64,000 nt of DNA from Malus domestica (GCF_042453785.1 NC_091675.1:9002501-9066500); one strand, 5' to 3'; shown: positions 1 to 10,966, counted from the first letter of the stretch. A program made the numbers and translations. The notes: generated by a model not told the origin, from the sequence alone.

Positions 1-1961
1 CATATTTCTATGTTGTGTTCCATTCACGGCTCCCGCCTGCATGTGCTTGCGTGCCACCTCAAGTGGGAATGTCGCAGTACTTGAAATAGCACCGGCTGCT
101 GATCCAATTAAAAGGGTTTCAATGTTGCCGATCTTCTCCTGCTTGAGAAACTTGCGATAGGCTTTCCGTAATGTATCATAAGCATAGTAATTGGTGGCAG
201 CATATGGAATTACTCCAATAAGACTAGGGGCAAGACCTCTGTAGAGTTCTGCCGGTCCCTCTTCTCGCACTATTTTTAAGAATGCATCCAGAAGACCGTC
301 ATAAGCGTCTCTCTGCAAATATAATGACATAGTTATGTGATTGCTACAGCCATACTTGAGATAGGCACACACTTCTGCTAATCGTTACGTACCTGAATGG
401 TTAGCCGCGTCTTAATTAACTCAAGAGGGTATGTGCAAATTGTTGAGCTCACTCCAGCACAAGCACCTGCAATTAACGAGGCAGGAATTGGAAGTATGGG
501 CTCCTCTCCAGGTTTTGGTGACAGTTGCTTGTTAACCGTATCATAAGCAAACAGCTGCCAAAAAAGAAAAAGGTAGCAGAAATTCAAATACAAAACCAAT
601 TAAACATGCAGAATTGAAATCTTTAAATCTTTGTAATGAAAATCATATTCATGCAGGGAAGTTCCAACTGATTTTCTCGCCAAATTTGCGTTAACATAAC
701 ATGTACACACAATACAACAGCTATAGTACATTGAACAGGGTGCCTTAAATATTATAGTGCTTTTCCTCAATGATCAAATGGAGAACTGATTAGCACGTTA
801 GATCAACAAATTGCCCCAGCATTTCCCATTCTATAACTACTGAAGAGCACCATGCAACGAATTCAATTCCTCCAATTCACACAAGGTTCCTCCTTGAAGT
901 TCTGCATAAAGTAGTTTAACATACCTTGCAGAATGCAGATCATTTGACTAGAATGAAAAGCACAAACACGTGCAACTAAAAGCTACATCATACTACATGA
1001 TTGACAGTGAGAAAACAACTCTGAAAAAAGACCAGTGATCCCATAGAAAAAACATCATGATACCTTGTGGAACCCAAAGGCCAAGCTTTTCGGATTAAAT
1101 CAGAAATGTTCTCAATTATTAATTTCACCGACTGCTCAATGCTTATGGGACGCCCTTGATATGTTCAGAGAAACTAAATGCCACATGAATAAGTATGAAA
1201 CTTGACTTGCTCCTAGTTTCAACAAACAAAGGGAAACCAGCAGAACCCATATTACATCAAAAAGAACTTGACACTAATGCATTAGTTACACCTAAAACAG
1301 AACAAATCAAATCACTGACAAGATAAGCACACAAAAGTAAATATGAAACAAGTTGAAGATACCAGACATGTCATTCACCTAAAACAAGTTAATACGAAAG
1401 AAATCTTCCTACCTCTATCGCCTTGCTCGGTGCAACCCGAATCACATTGACTAGATTTCCCCTAAACAACCCCTTCCACCCATCAATTTTCATTATATCA
1501 TTGAAGACCTCAGTAGTAGATTTCCCACAATTCCCAACCATCAAATGAGTCCTTATCGTCTCCAATGGCGCCACAGCCGTCCGTGAAATTGCCCCGGCTA
1601 CTGCACCACTTATTAGCCTCCTCAGTGAAGGGTTAGCAATCTTAATCTTCAATTTAAGTCCGCCCTTCTTATTCTTCACCACCTCTTTCTCTTCCCCAAC
1701 CCCAAAACTCTTAATCCCCTCCACATACTTCATGTACTGCTCGGCATACGGAAGCTTCACGGCCCCGCCATCACGTCGTGGATTGGGAGGGTCCGGCGAG
1801 ACCCCGAAGCCCATCCCCACTTGGCTAACGCTTGCAAATAAGCCTCCGGGATGGCAACCCCCCTCTTCGGGACTCCATTGAAATCCCAAATTTCCCAAAT
1901 TGCAAACAGATAGAAACCCATCACTCCTATCATCGAAAACTTGGATTTGCTTCCTACCCAT
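1..1961 (-). CDS. BT1: Brittle1-type mitochondrial carrier family protein (adenylate/ADP-glucose transporter), 3' end outside window
   Basis: Mitochondrial carrier family member of the plant BT1 group; relatives move adenine nucleotides or ADP-glucose across plastid and/or mitochondrial inner membranes. Three exons are read from splice signals: 1413-1961 (residues 1-183), 393-554 (184-237) and 1-312 (238-341, running off the window). Both introns (858 and 80 bp) are GT/AG and phase 0, so the protein reads straight through. One carrier signature lies in each of the three repeats: PLETIRTHL (132-140), PLELIKTRL (226-234) and PLEVARKHM (320-328). The first ~110 residues are non-conserved and could hold a transit peptide. 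About 50-60 C-terminal residues are missing at the edge. The start ATG at 1959-1961 gives the usual BT1 length. Membership of the BT1 group is firm; substrate and compartment are inferred from relatives. Confidence 0.93.
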
Positions 1962-2233
1962 TGATCAAAACCTAATGTAAAACGCTTTCTTCTATGGCTT
2001 AGTGACAGACACTCGCATTATCTGCCACGGTTTCAAGCGGATTCACAGTGCTTGAGAGGCAAAGATTCGACTTTTAGCAAATGGGTAATCGAAGAATCCA
2101 TTTTTATTAGATGAGTGAGAGGAACAAACAGAAGATGGGGATACAGAATTTGGGTTTTGTTCTGATTCGGAAAAGGAGGCGATAAAAACGAAAGGGGGAG
2201 GAGGAGTGAGAGAGGATGAGAAAAATAAGGGGA

Positions 2234-2236
<3 letters not shown>

Positions 2237-2268
<32 letters not shown>
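2237..2268. repeat. (GA)n microsatellite upstream of the BT1-type gene
   Basis: About 16 GA units, read as CT on the gene's strand, 280-310 bp upstream of the start codon of the minus-strand carrier gene. CT-rich tracts of this kind are frequent in plant 5' UTRs and core promoters. The flanks (2190-2310) are also purine-rich. Open frames here are only translations of the repeat. Confidence 0.9.
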
Positions 2269-2273
<5 letters not shown>

Positions 2274-2559
2274 GTAGGTGGGAATTGGATTCTCTCTCTG
2301 CTTCTCTCACACACAGTCGCTGCCCCCTCTCTCTATTTCTTTGTGGGGAATAGGAATGGTTTGGTGGGGTGGTGGCTCTTGAGGTGGGTGATGGATGGGG
2401 AAGGGGAAACGGAAAAGGGAGTTAGGTTTTGCGTCCAGGTTCCTAAGGCTAATTCTCTCACTTGTGCAAGCAAAGGTCGCGTTTGGGTTGCTCGAGGATT
2501 GACTCACATTTTTCCTTTTTGGTTTATTAAAATGATAAATACTAAGCAGATTCAGTGAG

Positions 2560-3014
2560 ACTAAAATTCTATTACTTTACAATTTAACGTCATTTTATTT
2601 ATAAATATTATAAGATGCATAAAAAAATATATGAAGTGTTAGAGAGTTCATATTCATATAGTGTTCTACTTTTTGAAAAGTCTACTTAACATTTATCTTT
2701 TATAAATAGGCATGATTTGTAGATTTTTTATAATTATAAAATACTTTTGCTCATAATCATTTTTTTACTAAAATCGTTTTCATTAAAATAGTTATGAAAT
2801 TTTATTAGAAAACCTGTTTTCTAAAAGAGTACTAAGTGCTAGTTGAAAAAGCTTCTAGCACGTGCTTCTTCGAAAATCGGGTACTATAACTATAACAATA
2901 AAACCATTTCTGATTTTTGAAGTTTTCGTAGATTTACACCTAAAATTGTTTCACTTTTTCAAAATTCACCATGACCTTTTATTTCAGTCAAATACCTCTA
3001 TATACACCTTATTT
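2560..3014. other. AT-rich intergenic sequence
   Basis: No gene, repeat or RNA is recognised. Short open frames have no conserved character. Confidence 0.6.
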
Positions 3015-3242
3015 GGATCCTCGTCAGATCCCTCCCTGGGGATACTAAAGATCAACGCATACAGGCTGTTGATCAAAAAACGTGCGACCATAGTTTTTTT
3101 CTTTTTTATATTTTTCACGCAAAATAAGATTATTTTACTTTTAAAAAATATAAAAACATTAAATTGTAGCCGCACGATTTTTTATTAACGGTTTGTGTGC
3201 TTTGATCTTAGGATCCCCAGAGAGGAGATCCAGAAGGGATCC
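3015..3242. mobile_element. Foldback MITE-like element (228 bp, ~85-bp arms)
   Basis: The first ~85 bp (starting GGATCC) are matched in inverse by the last ~88 bp (ending GGATCC). The outer arms share an interrupted CTGGGGAT...TAAAGATCAA pattern, and the match continues inward through a TTGATCAAAAAA-like segment. The ~60-bp centre is AT-rich. A transcript would form a long imperfect hairpin. No target-site duplication was recognised, so the superfamily is unassigned. Confidence 0.65.
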
Positions 3243-3350
3243 AATTCCTTCATCAATTACCTTCTCACTGTTCTATTACTCAATATTTTTTTTTTGTTGA
3301 CGAATTCTATCAGTGTTTTATTATAGCAACTCATCTAATTGCAGAATAAT

Positions 3351-3450
3351 CACGTTTTTACCCTATTAAGTGGTTCACGTATGGTCCAAGTGATATGGAT
3401 GACGTTTTTATCCTATTAAGTGGTTTATTTGTTGTCCAAGTGATGTGGAG
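3351..3450. repeat. 50-bp tandem duplication
   Basis: Two adjacent diverged 50-bp units (3351-3400, 3401-3450). Each starts with ACGTTTTTA, contains CCTATTAAGTGG and ends near CCAAGTGAT.TGGA. No coding potential. Confidence 0.8.
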
Positions 3451-4811
3451 GGGAAAATGAGTGAAAATTATGAAAAATCTGATGATGGTATGGCAATTGG
3501 ATATTTGTAAGAGTTTAACGGGATGATTGGCTAAAATAAAAGTCTAGGGTGGAAATGAACATGACTTACAAGTTTATGGAGTAAATAGACGAAAATGTCT
3601 AAGTTTGTCTAGCATACACAGTCAAAATGTATTTTGATGGTTAGAAAGCAATTTCATCCTTACCAAAAGCAAATCCCAAGTGATTTTAGTGTCCTATCCC
3701 TACCTCACAATTCTACCACCCCCAATTCACTCCACATGAGAAGGACTTGCATCCTCCAGATGACGTCATGGCATTCCAAATCAATAACACATCACCACAT
3801 GTTTTTAAATTTTAAACATAGCGTAACATGATTGGTTTGTAATATTGTCACTGTAACGTCTTAGTTTGATGTATGATCTTCCTCACTCACACACTTAACC
3901 GCACTTGATTATGAGTGTTGTGAATTGATTTCAGATGTACTTGAATAAATATTTTCTCATATATAAAATTTTGAATCCGAATCTCCCCTTTTCGTTGCCA
4001 AACCAACATGTCATAAACCTACTTCTTGATGTCCAATGAACAAGTTGAACTAACCCGACATTGAATTGTTTGGTTCTCATCAGCTTGTTTACCAGAATAT
4101 GTGATCACCCAATTTGAATCGAACTATTTGATAGTGATCCGTTTAGATGACGGATTGATTTTTGTTTTTGACATAATTAATTGAAGGAAAAATGTGAGAC
4201 ACAAGTTAAGAGAATTAAGTAATAATTTTTTTTACGATAATTATGAATTATACTAATTGCTGTATCTGGTTTTTTCAAAAGCGAATTGTTATTAGCATTC
4301 CAAAAATCTCATTCTACACTTCTCACAAGTGTACTTTTATTTATAATTATAAAAAGTTTGGAGTGCCAAATGAAATTTTTGGAGTGCTAATAGCAATTGT
4401 CTTTCGAAAACCTGCACAAGGTTGGATGCAAAATGGGAATATTGACAAGCTAGCTTTAATGGTGATTTTTGCTACACTTTTTGAGAAATCTAATTTCTTT
4501 CAGCATATATCACTCGTCACTTGAAACTTTCCAAAACCTAAATTAGAAATAAAAATTGTATTTGTGTGAGGATATGATGAGAAAAGAATGAAACAATCAA
4601 AACAAGGTCGTTTTGAGTTGTTTACATGGGGAGTTTGATGGTGGGAAAGAGCTTCAAACTCTCGATTTAACCCTTTTTAATGTTTCTCCACAACAATGTA
4701 TATCTTAACTCCATAAATTTATATTTAAAACTGCAATTTGATTTAAATATGGCCATAGTTTAGAGCTGCCAAATAGAGGAGCAAGTGAAGAGAGAACCAG
4801 GACTACAATTT

Positions 4812-4854
4812 GTCCCACATCGGCTATAAACAGCTAAACACAAAGCTTTATATA
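4812..4854 (+). promoter_or_regulatory. Pol III-type USE + TATA promoter of 7SL copy 1
   Basis: A perfect plant snRNA-type upstream sequence element, GTCCCACATCG (4812-4822), is followed after 24 bp by TTTATATA (4847-4854). This short USE-TATA spacing is characteristic of plant Pol III genes (U6, U3, 7SL); Pol II snRNA genes have about 10 bp more. The predicted start lies 30 bp after the first TATA-box base, at the 5' GCCGAGCT of the RNA. Confidence 0.88.
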
Positions 4855-4876
4855 CCTTGAGCAAAGAGCACCAATC

Positions 4877-5180
4877 GCCGAGCTAATTAACGCAAGCTTA
4901 TAACCCAAGTGGGGGCATCAAAGTGTTGGAACGCTGGTCTGGTCTCAGCTGGTCGGGTCTGTCGTGGCTCTATTCTGGCCCGCCCGCTCCAAGCCGGGAG
5001 TTGAGCCGTGTGGATTGGGCGAAGGCTCAGGCTTCACGGTTCCTAGAGCGGAGGGCACCGCGTAAGGCTGGCTTCACAGAGCAACGATCACCTCCCGCCC
5101 TTGGCAGTGGAAGGATAACGGGTCGGTGCCACCCGGATCCATCATGCCCCGCTGGACCGTTCCAATTGAACCAACGCTTT
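4877..5180 (+). ncRNA. 7SL RNA (signal recognition particle RNA), copy 1
   Basis: RNA scaffold of the cytosolic signal recognition particle, which targets ribosomes making secreted or membrane proteins to the ER. Recognised by the plant 7SL 5' end GCCGAGCT, the Alu-domain segment AACCCAAGTGGGGGCA, the central GC-rich helix region, and the conserved 3' half (GGCTGGCTTCACAGAGCAAC, then GGAAGGATAACGGGTCGGTG). Length is about 304 nt, normal for plant 7SL, ending in a T-run. Oddity: the Alu-domain U-turn normally reads TGTAA, contacted by SRP9/14, but here it is TATAA (about 4899-4903), so this copy may assemble poorly. Promoter and terminator look intact. Confidence 0.88.
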
Positions 5181-5182
5181 TT
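5178..5182 (+). terminator. Pol III T-run terminator of 7SL copy 1
   Basis: Five T residues directly after the 7SL 3' end, backed up by a second run of seven T at about 5186-5192. Confidence 0.75.
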
Positions 5183-5194
5183 GTATTTTTTTGC

Positions 5195-5790
5195 TTTCTT
5201 TACCGTAAATCTCTGTTTTAATTCGAATGCTTTTGTGGCGTATACCAAAATCCCAAATCATCTGACTCATTTAAACATCTGTGGTGCTGATTTTGGTGGT
5301 GCCGGCGACGCATTGCCGGAGCAGTGGTGGTGCAACAAAACTCGGAAAAAATGTTGACTTCGCTGAAAACATAGTTGGCGCAAATGCAATCGTCTTCCTT
5401 TTCGACAATGGCATTACAGCAATCTTGTTGAATGGCCGGTTATCGAGTCCGATAAGATACACAAATCTCATCGTAACAAGTAGCAGAAGCAGTGTGGTAA
5501 GCTCCAAGGAACTTTTCAAGCTTAGGATGGGGGGAGAGAGCCGGTGTTTTGGGTGGAGCAGGAGAGCTGGAATCGGAAGCAGCCAAGCGTTGTGTCAGTG
5601 CTTAAACAAAAGAGAAGGAAAAACACAGCAAGCACTCCTCCTTTCATCATCTTTGCTAAATTTGATGAATCACAAGTGAAATATAAGTGAGTTGAGTTGC
5701 ATGGTGAATGTCAAAACTTAAATTGATAATTATCAACATTTAAATGAGATTGATTTGATTGTATCGATCCAATTAGTTGATCGGCGTTAG
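5195..5790. other. Spacer between the 7SL copies, with a doubtful minus-strand ORF (5271-5519)
   Basis: The minus strand has an open frame of 82 codons with a hydrophobic stretch near its start, and overlapping plus-strand frames are also open. No domain or family is recognised and there is no convincing splice or promoter context. Probably non-coding spacer or an old gene fragment. Confidence 0.25.
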
Positions 5791-6235
5791 TCTCATCTCC
5801 TCCAGAAGCAAAATCCAAGTGTTTTAGTGTCCTTACCCAACCTACAGCCGCATCACCCCACTCGCTCCCACACCAGGTAGTTCTAATGGTGCTTCCTTTT
5901 CTCAACACTGAGTAATCTTATTATTTTTAATTTCTTGCAGGAACTTTAATCCATATACATGATCACTTGAAATTTTACCCTTAAATAAAAAGAAATGGGA
6001 AGATAATTGTGTGAGAGTATGCAGAATCTAAACTTTAGGAACACCACTTGTCGTTTTGAGTTTTTTTCTTTTGGGAGTTTTAATTGTCGATTCATCCCTT
6101 TTTTAATGTTTGTCCACAACAACGTAAATCTCAAACTCCCGAAGTTGCGATTGAGAAATACAATTTGATTAAATGTGGCCAAAATTTTGAGTTGCCAAAG
6201 TACAAGTTAAGAGAGAACCACAACAACTACAACTT

Positions 6236-6278
6236 GTCTCACATCGACAATCAGCAGCTATAAACAACGCTTTATATG
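6236..6278 (+). promoter_or_regulatory. Pol III-type USE + TATA promoter of 7SL copy 2
   Basis: USE-like GTCTCACATCG (6236-6246, one change from the GTCCCACATCG of copy 1) and TTTATATG (6271-6278), with the same 24-bp spacing. The RNA start is predicted 30 bp after the first TATA-box base, at 6301. The USE mismatch may weaken this copy. Confidence 0.82.
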
Positions 6279-6300
6279 TTGTGCACAAGCCGCACATCCC

Positions 6301-6605
6301 GTCGAGCTTAGCAACGCAAGCTTGTAACCCGAGTGGGGACATTAAGGTGTTGGGACGCTGGTTCTGTCTTAAGCCGGCCGGGTCCGATGTGGCTCTTTTC
6401 TGGCCCGCCCATTCCAAGCTGGGAGTTGGGCCGTGGAGCTTGGGCGAAGGCCTGGGCTCCCTGGTTCCTAGAGTGGAGAGCACCGCGTAAGGCTGGCTTC
6501 ACAGAGCAACGATCATTTCCCGCTCTCGGCGGTGGAAGGATAACAGGTCGGTGCCACTTGGATCCATCATGGCCCGCTAGGCAGTCCCGATTGAACCAAC
6601 ACGTT
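6301..6605 (+). ncRNA. 7SL RNA (signal recognition particle RNA), copy 2
   Basis: Second 7SL gene, clearly homologous to the first along its ~305 nt and with the same architecture. Its Alu-domain U-turn retains the canonical TGTAA (in GCAAGCTTGTAACCC), unlike copy 1, and the GTGGGG segment and the 3' half (GGCTGGCTTCACAGAGCAAC, GGAAGGATAACAGG) are conserved. The 5' end reads GTCGAGCT rather than GCCGAGCT. On RNA sequence it looks the more functional copy, although its USE carries one mismatch. Identification rests on recognition of the plant 7SL sequence; a covariance-model search would settle it. Confidence 0.88.
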
Positions 6606-6611
6606 TTTTTT
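6604..6611 (+). terminator. Pol III T-run terminator of 7SL copy 2
   Basis: Eight consecutive T residues immediately after the RNA 3' end. Confidence 0.8.
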
Positions 6612-6619
6612 ATGCTATT

Positions 6620-7590
6620 TCAACTTTTCGTTATTTTTAATTAAGGGCCTCCGGGTGCCATGGCCAATATCTTATAATGGGTTTTTCTTCTTTTTATTTT
6701 TTTTATAACAAATGATATTATCTACACTAAAGAGGTTGTGTTAAGCCTCACAATGATCTTGCAATAACTTGGTTAAAATTCGTCTATGATGATAATCGAA
6801 TATAAGAGATCTCACTTACAAGTGAAGACATATCATTAGATTGTAGTACTAAGTGACAATGTTTTTTTTTTTCTTTCCCAAATGAATGATTTCAAACTTT
6901 GAGTGCATAGTGGTATACATATGTGGTTAAAAATAAGAAAATTTAATTTTAAACTTTGTAACTTACACGCAAAAAAGGGATTAAGAATATCCTTAGAGAC
7001 TTTGTTCCGGCTTAAGTGGCTTGGCACAATTTCAACTTCGTCCAATGGTGGCGCGGAATTTGTATCAAAGATTACCATTTATCTTATTTTTGTTTGACGG
7101 AAAAACTTAAAACATATTGTCTTGTGTTGGCTTGCGGACTCGAATTCAATCTTTCGTGCATCAACTATTTGACGAAAATGTAGATGAATACGAATTTATA
7201 GAGTACATTCTATATTTTGACAAAACGGTAATTTAAACTACTCTAATCTATGGAGGAATTAGGTCAGTGTACTGGGTCATATATGATAATGTCTATCCCA
7301 AGTTGTTCCAAACTTTGGACATTGAAATCCCTTGCTTTTGTGTGCACAATGAGGAAGGGAGGCCTGGAGAAAACAGTAGGATTGGAAACGCAAACTTGAT
7401 CTGGAAACCAAAAGAGATTGCTGCAATCTTTCATATGAGGATGAGGATCTCCAAAGCATAATTGTATCGGTAGCTCCGGAAATCACTAAAGGATAGATTT
7501 TAATCAAATGGTCAAAAGTTGTATAACTACTACTTTTAAATTTGTTGAATTCCAACCTATCTAAGCTGTCATCAATTGTCGAGACTAGAT
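6620..7590. other. Intergenic, no gene recognised
   Basis: AT-rich. Short open frames (for example 7267-7461) resemble nothing known. Confidence 0.55.
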
Positions 7591-7596
7591 GACAGA

Positions 7597-7687
7597 TGTT
7601 GGTTAGATCAGTTAGTTAAGCCAGTGGCACTCAAGTTCGAATTAGATCGGTTAGTTAAGCCAGTGTGCTCACTGCACTCAAGTTCGA
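7597..7687. repeat. Direct duplication with tRNA/SINE-like flavour
   Basis: Two copies of a ~40-bp segment (AGATC.GTTAGTTAAGCCAG ... ACTCAAGTTCGA) lie back to back. The CAAGTTCGA ends resemble a tRNA box B. Further on (about 7865-7920) TAGCCTAAGGT and CAGGTTCAAAT could be a decayed A-box/B-box pair of a tRNA-derived SINE. Weak evidence. Confidence 0.35.
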
Positions 7688-8115
7688 TTTCTTTTTCTCA
7701 TAAATTAGAGTTGTTTAAAATATCATTATGTTAATTAAAAAAGAAAGTTTGACAGTATGCTGTAATTAGCGGGTTTGGTCACTTCTATCATGTTCATACA
7801 CAGTGCCTAGTTTGGCTTGGATTTTCTCTTCTATATACATGAAGTAAAAAAAATCAACTAGTTCTTAGCCTAAGGTACATTGATCCCTTCTAAACGTTGA
7901 AGTCTCAGGTTCAAATTTTCCATGCTTCCATTGATGAAAAAAGGGTACCAAAAATAGTTCACAATTAAATGATTTATAAAAAAATTTGCGTTCACAAGAC
8001 TGATTGTTGGTACATTTCAGAGTCACTATCACCTTCTAACGTCGGCATTTGCAAAAGCAAATTTAAATTAGTAAAGTGCTTCTGACATGTTTTTTTTCTT
8101 TCTTTTAAAAAGCAG

Positions 8116-8299
8116 GAATTAACTTGGCTGCTAAATTGTTAACTTGGCTGCTGAACAATTCAACAGCCAGCTTATACTCAATTTCATGTAAACACGTATT
8201 TAAGTTTTGATTTTTTTAATTAAAATTTGAACACGTGTTCACATAAAATTAGGTATAAGCAAGAATAGCTGCTAATTGTTGAGCAGCCAAGTCTTGTTC
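8116..8299. mobile_element. 184-bp foldback MITE with a 10-bp target duplication
   Basis: Perfect 10-bp direct repeats TAAAAAGCAG flank the element (8106-8115 and 8300-8309). Inside, arms of ~75 bp pair (left 8142-8215, right about 8220-8292; shared ACTTGGCTGCT, CTTATAC, ACACGT). The left end also holds a 20-bp direct duplication (8121-8140, 8141-8160). A 9-11 bp duplication is typical of Mutator-like elements, so a MULE-derived MITE is the best guess. Confidence 0.8.
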
Positions 8300-8642
8300 T
8301 AAAAAGCAGCATTCACATTACTTTCGTGTTTCGTCCAAAAAAAACTTTACTTTCATGTGATGTTTTTTACTTTATGTCATGAGACTTCGTAATTAGCTCA
8401 TATTTTCCGAGGTAGTTAATACCCTTTTCTGAAAGAACCCCATGACAGCTTTAAAAGGCTGAGAGGAATAAGGACTCATATGCAACCCCTGGGCATGCCA
8501 ATGACACTTTTGACATCCTGAGAGATGCATGCAAGTATCCTTACTCTAGAAGATGTTGAACTGTTTGACTTGATTTTTCAACCTGCGAATGATTCTTACT
8601 CCATCGCAGAACAGTTTTTTAGCAGTTGAACATTTTTAAATC

Positions 8643-8644
<2 letters not shown>

Positions 8645-8683
<39 letters not shown>
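8645..8683. repeat. (GA)n microsatellite
   Basis: About 19 GA units, ~75 bp upstream of the start codon of the PNP-like gene and just before its TATA box, so it sits in the core promoter. Confidence 0.9.
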
Positions 8684-8687
<4 letters not shown>

Positions 8688-8702
8688 GAGCTCCAATGCC
8701 TT

Positions 8703-8710
8703 TATATATA
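8703..8710 (+). promoter_or_regulatory. TATA box of the PNP/EG45-like gene
   Basis: TATATATA lies 47 bp upstream of the ATG at 8757 and predicts a very short leader of about 20-25 nt. Confidence 0.6.
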
Positions 8711-8756
8711 GCCATGCCCAAAACGAATGTATATGTTTTCTAACTTAGTTGTGAAC

Positions 8757-9393
8757 ATGAGGCTCTTAGTCATGTCAATAGTGTTAAGCTTATTCTGCAG
8801 AGACGTAAGGCTAGTCTCTGGTGATATCGGCACTGCAACTTCCTACGGTCCTCCTTACATACGTGAGCAAACAACATATTAATTCAACGCAATGAAGATA
8901 AAGATATCCAATATGTTATGTCATCAAAGATTGTGAATTAGAACTACATACACATTTATTTATGATTTTGATTAACAATTTGACAACGTAACATGTCTGA
9001 TACTTTGCTAAAAACATATAGTTTAGGTTATATATGCTCTATTTCTTAACTGGTCTATTATGAATGACAATTCATTTTTCTTAATGCCATTGTAATTGTT
9101 GTGCAGCTACAAAGTGCTTTGGGAGTAGGCAAGACCAATTCCCTCCGGGGAACCTGTTTGTGGCGGTGAGTGAAGGATTGTGGGACAATGGTGCTGCGTG
9201 TGGAAGGCGATATAGACTGAGGTGCCTGAGTGGACGTAATAAACCCTGCAAGGGTGGTGCTACGGTGGACGTGAAGGTGGTTGATCTTTGCAAAAAATCA
9301 CCTTGCCCTTCTACAGTAGCAATGTCAACTGATGCTTTTGCAGCGATCTCACACTCTCCTTCTACACGAATCAACGTCGAATATGTCCAGTAA
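8757..9393 (+). CDS. Plant natriuretic peptide / EG45-like (barwin-expansin type) secreted protein, 130 aa
   Basis: Small apoplastic protein with an expansin-like double-psi beta-barrel. Relatives (PNP-A, blight-associated p12, EG45-like) affect water and ion balance and stress responses. Exons are 8757-8862 and 9107-9393, with a GT/AG intron in phase 1. The first ~21 residues form a signal peptide (MRLLVMSIVLSLF...). Mature protein features are the IGTATSYGPPY start, the CFGS...FPPGNLF segment, the WDNGAACGRRYRLRC motif and KVVDLCKKSPCPST, with the six usual cysteines. The length matches the family. A TATA box lies upstream and a poly(A) signal AATAAA at 9675-9680. No lesion is seen. Whether it has natriuretic-peptide signalling activity is not decidable from sequence. 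Confidence 0.9.
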
Positions 9394-9975
9394 ATATCTC
9401 TACAAACTTTACACTCTCTTATAGTTCTACTATTCATTTTCCTTATATATACATACATATATATACACACACACATACACTAATATTTATGTCGATGGTT
9501 TGATCTTCAGGATATGAAATCACCTGAACCAGATATATGATGACCACGTACAGCTGAGGATATTATCAATTATACTGGCTTTGTAGTTCATCTTGAACTC
9601 AAGTTTATAATGATAAGAGAAACATTGTAATATTAATTTGATACTACCTTTTCTTAGTTTGTCCATTAGTCTTCAATAAAATGATATGCAGAGTTATTAT
9701 TATTATTTTTATTATTATTTTTTATCATACATCCACATCCCAATTAAAACAAAAATAACATTACTTATGTCACGTTTACTAATCATAATGGAAACCACGC
9801 TCCCGATTAGTTTTTGTACTATGCTTATAAATAGGAAAATGATAACAACACTTTTCGTACATATCCTTTTTTTTTCTTGGGGATGAGACTAGACTATACT
9901 TGAAGATGCAAAATCTAATACACGACATAGCCACGGATACTAGTAATACACCACATAATTAATGGAGATTGCTCT

Positions 9976-10012
9976 CTAGATCATCCAATTAATTTTGAAT
10001 TGGATGATCTAG
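9976..10012. repeat. Perfect 15-bp inverted repeat
   Basis: CTAGATCATCCAATT, a 7-nt loop, then its exact reverse complement. No T-run follows, so it is not an obvious terminator; it may be the core of a decayed foldback element. Confidence 0.8.
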
Positions 10013-10385
10013 TTCTGTTCTACTCAATTATTTTGTAGCCCTTAAACGTGTTTCATTTAGCACCTAATCAACCGTACTTATCCATCTTGCCCATGACAGT
10101 CACTATGCAGTATTGACTTCCTTTCTTACATACAAGGTAGATGTCACGGTAATAATATTTCAAGTCAATTATGCATTATTATGTGTTATAACTTTTTTAT
10201 ATAAACAGTGTATGATTACTTAAGATACATCCAAAGTAACATCCATTGGAAGAAAGAAGGAAAAGGTTTGGCTAGTAGCTAAAGGCTTTACTTGGAAAGG
10301 GGCAACCCGGTCCTCTATTGCATCCCCTGTCGTATCTGTGTAAACAGTTCGTTGTTTCTGGATTGATTTGTTTTCTCCACTTTGA

Positions 10386-10437
10386 GCCATGAGCGGAATG
10401 TATCTATTTTAGCCACGAGTGGAATGTATCTATTTTA
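10386..10437. repeat. 26-bp tandem duplication
   Basis: Two units of GCCA.GAG.GGAATGTATC plus TATTTTA, followed by the start of a third (GCCAC). Confidence 0.8.
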
Positions 10438-10966
10438 GCCACATGCACCTTATCGAAATGGAACCTCCACTGAGTCAAAAGACAAAACAGTGGTCCTAAA
10501 CAAAACGGAATGTGCATGGTTTTGTAGGCTTGTAGCCCTTTTTCAACAAGCTAGGCGTCTTATTAGGAATTTAGGACTCAAACAACTGTATCATAATTGA
10601 TGAGTGGGATGATGTGTGGTGTATTATCATGTCCACTACTGCAACTAAGAACTATCTGATCAATTTTACACATAGTTTTTTACATCTCTGCTTCTGGTAT
10701 ATGGCCACTAATTAATCAACTTTTGGATGCATGCTACATTTTCACGAATGCTTGAATTAATTATGTAATTTCACAAGACTCGGTCCTCTTACTAAATGTA
10801 TTCGATAATACACAAAATTTTCTCACACGATCCCAACTTCCAAATATTCCTCATCATGCTTGTGTTGAGTCGGGCCAGCTCAAATGGTTGTACTTAAGAT
10901 AGAAAGTAGTAAACTTTGTTTCCAATATCATCCAAGGAAAGAACCCCTATTCACTACAAGAATCAA

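Larger units (their letters stand above)
3640..6615 (+). repeat. Tandem segmental duplication carrying the two 7SL genes
   Basis: Sequence around 3645-3740 reappears diverged at 5795-5885 (shared AAGCAAA.TCCAAGTG and TTTTAGTGTCCT). Sequence at about 4505-5190 reappears at about 5963-6611, covering both 7SL promoters, RNA regions and terminators. The first copy carries extra unrelated sequence (about 3800-4500) between the matching blocks. The spacer 5195-5790 is unique. This suggests an old tandem duplication followed by unequal indels. Confidence 0.75.
9394..10966. other. Intergenic; short hairpin and small tandem repeat only
   Basis: Apart from the 3' UTR of the upstream gene (poly(A) signal at 9675), a 15-bp hairpin at 9976-10012 and a 26-bp duplication at 10386-10437, nothing is recognised. 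Confidence 0.6.

Noticed and set aside
2033-2314. Minus-strand open frames rich in Ser-Leu repeats
   Set aside because: Translations of the GA/CT microsatellite.
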